A stretch of 10,660 nt of DNA, taken from positions 1-10,660 of the forward strand of contig JAGVCD010000008.1 of the NCBI GenBank assembly GCA_020059425.1. The letters are read 5' to 3'. The notes under the pieces are model-generated. The model was not told the DNA's origin. It saw nothing but the letters and a program-made list of their open reading frames with translations, and searched no databases. Position 1 is the stretch's first letter; each line of letters begins with the position of its first letter. Of the stretch, positions 6,075-10,660 are shown in pieces. This DNA comes from Chamaesiphon sp. GTDB lineage: Bacteria > Cyanobacteriota > Cyanobacteriia > Cyanobacteriales > Chamaesiphonaceae. The translations under genes and the position numbers were made by a program.

Positions 6075-6091
6075 AAAAGCCAGCAGCTTTT
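6075..6091 (-). terminator. Weak stem-loop after the 702-aa gene
   Basis: AAAAGC and GCTTTT arms (6 bp) enclose a 5-base loop. In the leftward direction the stem ends in TTTT and is followed by a T-rich stretch. It is 15 bases beyond the stop of the 702-aa gene. It is short and AT-rich, so it is at best a partial terminator. Confidence 0.3.
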
Positions 6092-6105
6092 AATCTTCAG
6101 CTATT

Positions 6106-8214
6106 TTACACAACTTCAATGCTTAAGCTGCACAAGGCAAGAACCGGAGCCGTAGCTGCGGTAAATGTGCCAAAGGTAGTTGATACTGCAATTCGAGTGT
6201 TAGCTCCATAGAAAGTACCACTTTCGCCAAAATCGGCAACGGTTTTATCCAATGTCGCGTTAGCCGGAACCCTAATCACCAATACGTTTGGCACGGAAGT
6301 TGCAGTTAACGCTGTTGGGCTGGTAAAAATCTGTAAAAATAGAATACTTGCTGAATTATTAGTGAAAAGCAATTGCCTGATTCGATTGGGGCTGGTTAGT
6401 GGAGTATCTGCTAATGGTGTTACCGCAGCGCCAATTCGACTAGCTATTAACTGAGCTTGTACAATTCGCTGAGTTGTTACTGATACGCTACCTGCATTGG
6501 TTGCTAGGGATTGAACAGGAGCAACACCAGTTTCTGTTAGGGGTGCGGGTGATAGGTTAGCGGTTCCAACTAGGGTTCCGCCCGTGTAGGAGCCACTGAC
6601 AATAATCCGAACGTACCGGCAAAGGATGGGGGCGACGTAATGACCATTAGGGTTTACTCCGATCGCTGCAAATCCATTCTGATTAATCTTTCTAGAGGTA
6701 ACCACATTGAATGTGGCAAAACTAGGACTGATGCTTTGCTGTACTTCGATCGCCCCAGCCCCGGTGGCGGTTCCCGCAATATTGAATTCTATTGTTTGAT
6801 AGCGTAAAGCATCAAACACCGGAATCAAAATTGTTCCCGCTGCAATCCCACCGGCACTGTTGGGGATTCCAATTCGTTCAACGGTTGCAGCAAGATTATT
6901 GTTTAAAAATCGCAGCAATCCTTTGATGCTAGCTGTTGCCGCACTGTTTGCCGGTAAACTAACGTCGGTCGTATTGCCAATTAAATCAGTCAATGATTGC
7001 CAGAGTCCGCGCATTACGCCTTTAAGGGTAGATGCTGCGGCGTTGTTGGGGGCCAGAGATACGTCTGTTGCATTTCCAATAGCCAACACCCCCGGCGAAT
7101 CATTGGCTTCCACTATTCGCAGGCTTGTTGCGCTACTGGTTCCCAGTCCTGCGGCCAGCTCTCCAGCCGCTAGGTTTAACTTGACATCGTTTGCATTAGG
7201 AGCCAATCCCGCTAGCAAGTAACTTTCACTGATGCTGGGTGTGGCAATGCCATTTAATACGATTGCTACGGTACCTCCGTCAGCTCCAACTAGTCTAGTT
7301 AGATGCTCTCCGCTTGATGCTGTGCCAATTAAATATTGAGCAAGCACTATACAGTCCCCACCAATCACTGGATCGGCAGTAGCCCCAGTGATCTGCACCC
7401 CCGTACTGAAGTTGTACCAGTAGTAGCTATCGTTGGGGCTGGCCATGTCTCCAGTTCTGATGGTAACTAATTTCAGGATTTCTTTATTTTCCCAAAACCC
7501 CGGATTGCTGGAGATTGTATAAAACAGCTCTTCTTGAAGTTGGTGTGACTGACTAATGCTTGTCAGTGCCACCAAGTAATTTCTCATGTCTTCGAGAATT
7601 TCAAACTTGTAATCGTCAAGTGGCTTAGCTTGAGCCGGTAGCGTGGGCGCGACTGACAATACAATTCCGGTACTGTCGTTGACCCATGTAACGGTTGTTG
7701 TTCCCCCAATTTTGGTCACAATCCGGGTGAGTTGATCGCCAGACGTAAATCCAGCAATGGTTACCAGTGCCTCATATTCCGTTTCAATTACCACAGACGA
7801 ATCCGCAGAATCTGGGGCTTTAATTGGAGCTGTTGGGGTGTAGGGAGATCCGTTAAATCCAATATTGGTCAGTAAGCCAGTTTCTTCATTTAGCCGGGAA
7901 ATATACAGTGTTCCAGTGGCATCCTGCAAGATATTGGTCTGATAGCGCTTTTGCTGAGATGCCACCAAAGAATCAATTCCGGTTTTGATAGCCGCAATCA
8001 GAGTGGATGCGTCCACACCCCCGGTCACTGTTGCGGAAGTAGTGCCTCCACCGGCTGTCGATGCAGACCCTAAATCCTCGATCGCCTGCATGAGCAACGC
8101 CAATCCTCTGATATTACTCAGCGCTCCTCCGTAAGGAGCCAAGACTGCTGTTTGTGCTTCAACTTCAGCAATTCTTTCTTGAAGTCGAGCTAAAGATACT
8201 GGGGTAACTGCCAT
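6106..8214 (-). CDS. Large repeat-containing phage virion protein (tail fibre or appendage, probable)
   Basis: A 702-aa protein starting at ATG 8214, with AGG about 11 bases upstream. An N-terminal helix (about 5-46) precedes a Gly/Thr/Ser-rich linker. The rest is dominated by short beta-strand-like stretches rich in Thr, Ser, Ala, Gly and Val, with few charges, as is usual for tail fibres and other virion appendages. Internal repeats support a modular fibre. IGNATDVSLAPNN (379-391) recurs as IGNTTDVSLPANS (412-424) with a 33-residue period, and SGDQLTRI (158-165) resembles SGEHLTRL (301-308). Residues 464-550 look like a beta-sandwich module. The C-terminal 90 residues (LLFTNNSASILFLQIF and onward) look like a compact beta-rich cap. 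It is the longest gene in the window, transcribed leftward after the tRNA. I recognise no specific family; an adhesin-like role is inference. Confidence 0.65.
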   Translation of the reverse strand: MAVTPVSLARLQERIAEVEAQTAVLAPYGGALSNIRGLALLMQAIEDLGSASTAGGGTTSATVTGGVDASTLIAAIKTGIDSLVASQQKRYQTNILQDATGTLYISRLNEETGLLTNIGFNGSPYTPTAPIKAPDSADSSVVIETEYEALVTIAGFTSGDQLTRIVTKIGGTTTVTWVNDSTGIVLSVAPTLPAQAKPLDDYKFEILEDMRNYLVALTSISQSHQLQEELFYTISSNPGFWENKEILKLVTIRTGDMASPNDSYYWYNFSTGVQITGATADPVIGGDCIVLAQYLIGTASSGEHLTRLVGADGGTVAIVLNGIATPSISESYLLAGLAPNANDVKLNLAAGELAAGLGTSSATSLRIVEANDSPGVLAIGNATDVSLAPNNAAASTLKGVMRGLWQSLTDLIGNTTDVSLPANSAATASIKGLLRFLNNNLAATVERIGIPNSAGGIAAGTILIPVFDALRYQTIEFNIAGTATGAGAIEVQQSISPSFATFNVVTSRKINQNGFAAIGVNPNGHYVAPILCRYVRIIVSGSYTGGTLVGTANLSPAPLTETGVAPVQSLATNAGSVSVTTQRIVQAQLIASRIGAAVTPLADTPLTSPNRIRQLLFTNNSASILFLQIFTSPTALTATSVPNVLVIRVPANATLDKTVADFGESGTFYGANTRIAVSTTFGTFTAATAPVLALCSLSIEVV

Positions 8215-8269
8215 GGGTAGATTGCCTGATGTGATTTAATGCAACATCGACAATTCTATCACCGGAGAA

Positions 8270-8342
8270 AGGTGCAGACAGGACTCGAACCTGCAACCGG
8301 CTGCTTACAAAGCAGCAGCTCTACCAATTGAGCCACGGCACC
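8270..8342 (-). tRNA. tRNA-Thr (anticodon UGU)
   Basis: A 73-base cloverleaf can be drawn completely on the minus strand. It has a 7-bp acceptor stem (GGTGCCG with CTGCACC), U8, a 4-bp D stem (GCTC/GAGC) with G18-G19, a 5-bp anticodon stem (GCTGC/GCAGC) and loop TTTGTAA with anticodon UGU, a 5-base variable loop, and a T stem with loop TTCGAGT. The discriminator is U and CCA is not encoded. One oddity is a C6-U67 mismatch in the acceptor stem; the T stem also contains a G-U pair. It starts nine bases after the stop of the 195-aa gene and ends 55 bases before the 702-aa ATG, all on one strand, so it is probably co-transcribed with phage genes. Confidence 0.93.
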
Positions 8343-8351
8343 ATTGACCTA

Positions 8352-8939
8352 TTATATCAGGGCTTGATCAATATTTTTAAGGCCCTCCAACCAGAGCCGA
8401 CTACCAAATTTATGCCCATGCAGCGAAAGCCCGATCGCGTTCAGCAAATGACTTTCTTCTCCATCAATCGATTCTGACAACCTTTTGGTTTGACGAATAA
8501 CTGCTTCCGTTAATGCCCCATCTTCTCCATTGCGCGGGGGGTAAACTAATGTCTGGTCTTTGGTCATGGCGTTATAGGTTAGAAGTAAGTTCTCTGGATC
8601 AACTTCAACAATCTCAAGCGTTAAGTTGAAATCTCGGGAAATTACAAATTCTTCCATTACCGGCATATTGTTCATGTAAGCGGTTGGTAGTTCTTCGCAA
8701 CAGCCAACTAAGTACTCGATCGCTTCTCCCATTTCCACAAACCCAAATTTGTTCTTGGGATATTCCTGAAATTTGATGGGTCTGAATTGGGGAACTTCAA
8801 TTAACTCCTCTGTTTTCATCACCGTCCTAACCTGAGTCATTGGTCTGGGCACCAATCTCATGATCTCTTTTACTAAAACCGCAGCAAATCCACTGCTGTT
8901 AGTGTAAATTCCAATTCGATACGATACGTCTGGCTGCAT
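8352..8939 (-). CDS. Hypothetical 195-aa protein at the head of the leftward block
   Basis: ATG at 8939, with no obvious Shine-Dalgarno in the AT-rich leader. The protein is soluble-looking, mixed alpha/beta, without a TM segment or signal peptide. Visible features are a repeated basic/hydrophobic N-terminus (YRIGIYTNSSGFAAVLVKEI), a Cys pair in VGCCEELP, an acidic beta-rich centre (NLTLEIVEVDPENLLLTY) and a C-terminal helix with a Gly/His segment (LSLHGHKFGSRLWLEGL). I recognise no family. It is the first gene downstream of a TATAAT-type promoter candidate (8989-8994), and the tRNA gene follows its stop after nine bases. Its grouping with the phage genes rests on strand, spacing and the absence of HIP1 octamers. 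Confidence 0.6.
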   Translation of the reverse strand: MQPDVSYRIGIYTNSSGFAAVLVKEIMRLVPRPMTQVRTVMKTEELIEVPQFRPIKFQEYPKNKFGFVEMGEAIEYLVGCCEELPTAYMNNMPVMEEFVISRDFNLTLEIVEVDPENLLLTYNAMTKDQTLVYPPRNGEDGALTEAVIRQTKRLSESIDGEESHLLNAIGLSLHGHKFGSRLWLEGLKNIDQALI

Positions 8940-8988
8940 GTTAATGTTGATAGTAAGTGATATTTACGTTGAGATAGTACAGCGTAGG

Positions 8989-8994
8989 ATTATA
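8989..8994 (-). promoter_or_regulatory. Candidate -10 element (TATAAT) for the leftward block
   Basis: The minus strand carries an exact TATAAT about 50 bases upstream of the ATG of the 195-aa gene. A hexamer 17 bases further upstream (AATCAC, 9012-9017) is a poor -35 and is covered by an inverted repeat. This suggests either an activator-dependent promoter or an operator overlapping it. Confidence 0.45.
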
Positions 8995-9011
8995 TTGGGT
9001 CTGATTTTAAG

Positions 9012-9040
9012 GTGATTTGTGGTCGCAAATCACTTTTTTT
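9012..9040 (+). terminator. Inverted repeat with T7: rightward terminator or operator
   Basis: GTGATTTG and CAAATCAC (8 bp, 6-base loop, 9012-9033) are followed by seven Ts (9034-9040) on the plus strand, a classical intrinsic terminator shape. No rightward gene lies immediately upstream, and the repeat overlaps the -35 position of the leftward promoter candidate. It may therefore insulate against antisense reading, or serve as a regulator-binding site. Confidence 0.6.
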
Positions 9041-9146
9041 GTAACTATTTGACCATTATTTGATAGAAACTTGGCACTTTACTGGGTCATTATGCTGCTT
9101 TGAGCTGTATTTCTTGGTATCAAACGCGGGTAATAGGTGCGTAAGT

Positions 9147-9182
9147 GGGGTGTGGATGGGTGTGGATGGGGTGTGGATGGGG
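9147..9182 (+). other. Potential G-quadruplex at the start of the minisatellite
   Basis: Four G-tracts (9147-9150, 9158-9160, 9168-9171, 9179-9182) are separated by three identical 7-base loops TGTGGAT. This meets the usual G3+/N1-7 rule, although 7-base loops make for a weaker structure. Confidence 0.45.
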
Positions 9183-9326
9183 TCGATCGGCTGTGGATGG
9201 GCTGTAGATGGGCTGTAGATGGGCTGTGGATGGGGTCGATCGGGTGTGGATGGGCTGTAGATGGGCTGTGGATGGGGTCGATCGGGTGTGGATGGGCTGT
9301 AGATGGGCTGTGGATGGGGTCGATCG
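9151..9326 (+). repeat. Minisatellite: 42-bp units made of 10/11-bp TGTRGAT-GGG subunits
   Basis: Thirteen TGTRGAT heptamers (nine TGTGGAT, four TGTAGAT) begin at 9151, 9161, 9172, 9192, 9203, 9214, 9225, 9245, 9256, 9267, 9287, 9298 and 9309. Each is followed by a G-tract. The blocks are separated by GGTCGATCG at 9181, 9234, 9276 and 9318. The last two full units are 42 bp each and the first carries one extra 11-bp subunit. Long open frames on both strands here are by-products of a repeat length divisible by three, so I call no gene. Confidence 0.92.
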
Positions 9327-9497
9327 GGGTTCTCTCTAGAAATTTCTGGGAAAAATTTTGGGCGGAATTTTTAAAAGGGGTGATGAGGGAGGGGTTAAGT
9401 AAGCCCACAGTCCCCCGTCGATCGCCTACAGCAATTCCCGATCGCCCCTTAAAAGGCAACCGGGAACCCGCGATCGCTGAGTCGGCCAAACTGACTC

Positions 9498-10022
9498 CTA
9501 TGGCTTACCTAGCTTAGATAGGCCGTAGTCGGTACGGCTTACCACGATCCGGGACTCTTGCCCCAATACGTGCAACCATCCGCCCCTGCCAAGAACCTGA
9601 TACTGTAAACAGCCCTTATAGGTGCGAAAGGCGATCGCACGTTCCCGGCCTGTTGCGTCAGCGACGTAGCAAGCCGTGGATCTTGCCCAGATATTGAGTT
9701 TGGTTGCTGAATAGCGGTAGTTCGATCGTTCGATCGACGTAAAGTCCCTGGGCTTACGGTTGATCGGATCGCCGTTATTGTCGATCGGGTCTAGATCGAT
9801 CGGATCTAGATCAATCCGCACTAGTTCGCCGTGCGGTAGTCGGATCGGTGCGGCCCGATCGCCCTCGGGGTTGTAGCAAGTGTTCCAGAGGTGCGCGATC
9901 GCGCTGTAGTCACTTGATCGCTCCCGCGTCCGGTTGTCGCCGGTACGGTATATGGAGTATTCGCCGTCCATCTCCAGCAACTGAAAGTTACCGGATTCTA
10001 CCAATACTGTCTGATTAGTCAT
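9498..10022 (-). CDS. Hypothetical 174-aa protein, probably a host gene
   Basis: ATG at 10022 and stop TAG at 9498-9500, with only a weak AGG about ten bases before the start. The composition is rich in Arg, Tyr, Asp and Gly, with repeated short beta-like stretches (NFQLLEMDGEYSIYR near the N-terminus; GCLQYQVLGRGGWLHVLG near 137-154). There is no TM segment or signal peptide. Residues 71-80 are a duplicated DLDPI encoded by a 15-bp tandem repeat built on GATCG, and an Asp/Pro/Asn-rich low-complexity stretch follows. The gene holds two exact HIP1 octamers (9631, 9895) and many GATCG motifs, unlike the genes to the left, which points to host cyanobacterial DNA. I do not recognise a family. Repeats flank it on both sides. 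Confidence 0.6.
   Translation of the reverse strand: MTNQTVLVESGNFQLLEMDGEYSIYRTGDNRTRERSSDYSAIAHLWNTCYNPEGDRAAPIRLPHGELVRIDLDPIDLDPIDNNGDPINRKPRDFTSIERSNYRYSATKLNIWARSTACYVADATGRERAIAFRTYKGCLQYQVLGRGGWLHVLGQESRIVVSRTDYGLSKLGKP
9783..9812 (-). repeat. 15-bp tandem duplication inside the 174-aa gene
   Basis: Units 9783-9797 and 9798-9812 differ at one base and each contains GATCGG and TCTAGATC. On the coding strand they give DLDPI twice. GATCG-type repetition continues on both sides (around 9721-9736 and 9761-9790), so the protein's central linker appears to be growing by short-motif expansion. Confidence 0.8.
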
Positions 10023-10126
10023 GATTTTTTAGCCTATCGCGGCCTGATTGTCTTACCCCTTCATTGTAATCAAGTCACCACTAGTACCGCCTCGGTATAA
10101 TTGCTGAAAAACTTGTAAGTAATGGC

Positions 10127-10189
10127 AACTGGCACAAGCAACTGGCACAAGCTTACATTGTGCCAGTTAGTGTCTCGACTATGCCAGTT
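10127..10189. repeat. AACTGGCACAA direct and inverted repeat cluster
   Basis: Two direct copies of AACTGGCACAA (10127-10137 and 10140-10150, 13 bp apart) are followed by an exact inverted copy (10158-10168). An 8-base partial inverted copy, TGCCAGTT, lies at 10182-10189, 21 bp after its counterpart. The second and third copies can form an 11-bp hairpin with a 7-base loop, but no T-run follows, so this is not a terminator. It is about 105 bases upstream of the leftward 174-aa gene and could be an operator or an iteron-like binding array. Confidence 0.8.
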
Positions 10190-10203
10190 CAGATCTAGGG
10201 GAA

Positions 10204-10369
10204 TTGATAAAACACCGTGTTTTTGGGTATCTAATGGCGGAAACTCGTTGATCGGGTATCGCTGCCATAGGGGCGATCGATTGCAATGGCGGAAACTCGT
10301 TATGGGGCGATCGGCAGTTTGATAAAACACCGGGATTATTGGTATCTAATGGCGGAAACTCGTTGATCG
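10204..10369. repeat. 51-bp repeat pair with a third copy of its 17-bp core
   Basis: Copies at 10204-10254 and 10319-10369 begin TTGATAAAACACCG and end GTTGATCG. They differ at four of 51 positions, and the period is 115 bp. The core AATGGCGGAAACTCGTT is present exactly at 10233-10249, 10285-10301 and 10348-10364. GGCGATCG motifs lie between copies. No coding sequence is convincing here. Confidence 0.85.
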
Positions 10370-10520
10370 ATTGGTGGCTATAGGCGATCGATCGGTGGCT
10401 GCATTTGAGCGATTATTTTGGCGCGGGACATTAGAGGCCGGTGATCTCCAGTGACTACAATCCGCTCCCAGTCAGGCTTCCTGCACTCCGATCGATCCCC
10501 TTGCGCTTGCTTATATAGAT
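10370..10520. other. Gene-poor stretch between repeat families
   Basis: A short GATCG-containing non-repetitive stretch. An open frame on the minus strand covers it (10378 leftward from the edge repeats, ending ...AKIIAQMQPPIDRL), but its N-terminal half is simple-repeat translation and no ribosome site is visible, so I do not call it as a gene. Confidence 0.4.
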
Positions 10521-10660
10521 ACCAGCCCGATCGACCCCATACCCATACCCATGCCCGACCCATGATCGACCCCATACCCGACCCATACCAGCCCGATCGA
10601 CCCCATACCCGACCCATACCCATACCCGACCCATACCCATACCCATGCCCGACCCATACC
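10521..10660. repeat. C-tract / G-tract tandem array running off the right edge
   Basis: The array is built from CCCATA, CCCGA and CCAGCCCGATCGACC elements. The longer element repeats with a 66-bp period (ACCAGCCCGATCGA at 10521 and 10587). C-tracts at 10535, 10542, 10548, 10554 and 10559, and at 10608, 10613, 10619, 10625, 10630 and 10636, are separated by only two or three bases. The minus strand therefore satisfies G-quadruplex rules several times over. The array is incomplete at the window edge. Confidence 0.9.

Larger units (their letters stand above)
8940..9146. other. Gene-free leader region between the phage-like block and the repeats
   Basis: No plausible gene on either strand. It is AT-rich and contains the promoter candidate and the inverted repeat described separately. 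From about 9100 the composition shifts to G-rich sequence that leads into the minisatellite. Confidence 0.6.

Noticed and set aside
3819..8214. Diversity-generating retroelement target (variable C-terminus)
   Set aside because: No template repeat, reverse transcriptase or adenine-biased variable repeat was found in the window.
9147..9330. CRISPR array
   Set aside because: Unit length and spacing vary in 10/11-bp steps with no unique spacers, so this is a minisatellite.
9079..9517. Long open frames on both strands across the minisatellite
   Set aside because: The translations are repeats of the 42-bp unit (14 residues), open in several frames because the length is divisible by three; neither has a convincing start.
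10070..10330. Open frames on both strands over the AACTGGCACAA and 51-bp repeats
   Set aside because: Both cross the repeat families, have no ribosome site, and the translations carry repeat-derived segments.
10378..10660. Minus-strand frames ending near 10378 and 10455
   Set aside because: The N-terminal halves are pure translation of the GGGTAT/GGGTC array. The last ~45 residues of the first look less repetitive and could be the end of a real gene starting beyond the edge, but nothing supports a start here.

Overview
The window looks like cyanobacterial DNA, most likely from a filamentous species with a repeat-rich genome. The support is GATCG-rich sequence with exact HIP1 octamers (GCGATCGC at 4406, 4687, 9470, 9631 and 9895), expanded short tandem repeats on the right, and an SH3-like/peptidoglycan-binding protein of a type I associate with cyanobacteria. 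This attribution comes from pattern recognition; no database was searched.

Positions 1 to about 8940 look like part of a prophage or phage genome, laid out as two converging gene blocks. The rightward block starts with the 3' end of a tail-tip (host-specificity) gene whose C-terminus resembles the gene transfer agent (GTA) ORFg15 type. Three unrecognised genes follow, and the block ends at a strong intrinsic terminator (2216-2255). The leftward block runs from about 8940 down to 2101: an unrecognised 195-aa protein, a tRNA-Thr(UGU) tucked into the gene string, a 702-aa repeat-containing protein that is probably a virion or tail-fibre component, two small proteins, a two-segment holin-like membrane protein, and an endolysin-like protein (SH3-like region, peptidoglycan-binding repeat, and a C-terminal domain with a His-Gly...Ser-x-Gly-Cys pattern like L,D-transpeptidases). 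It ends with a 139-aa protein, a SLOG-family Rossmann protein, a possible 45-aa protein, and a coiled-coil plus single-TM protein resembling XhlA-type lysis accessories. The last gene runs through the opposing terminator and into the antisense of the last rightward gene.

Holin-like protein, endolysin and XhlA-like protein together suggest a lysis cassette. Stem-loops between its genes (5113-5154 with a U7 tract, 5082-5097, 3747-3780) suggest that their relative expression is set by termination. No integrase, terminase, capsid or replication gene is visible, so integration state and phage boundaries cannot be fixed.

From about 9000 to the end the character changes. GATCG motifs become frequent and three of the five exact HIP1 octamers lie here. 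There is one convincing gene (174 aa, function unknown) among several repeat families: a 42-bp minisatellite whose TGTRGAT heptamers are spaced at almost exactly one helical turn, an AACTGGCACAA direct/inverted repeat cluster, a 51-bp repeat pair sharing a 17-bp core with a third copy, and a C-tract array that runs off the right edge with strong G-quadruplex potential on the minus strand. This is probably host intergenic DNA, but a replication or protein-binding locus has not been excluded.
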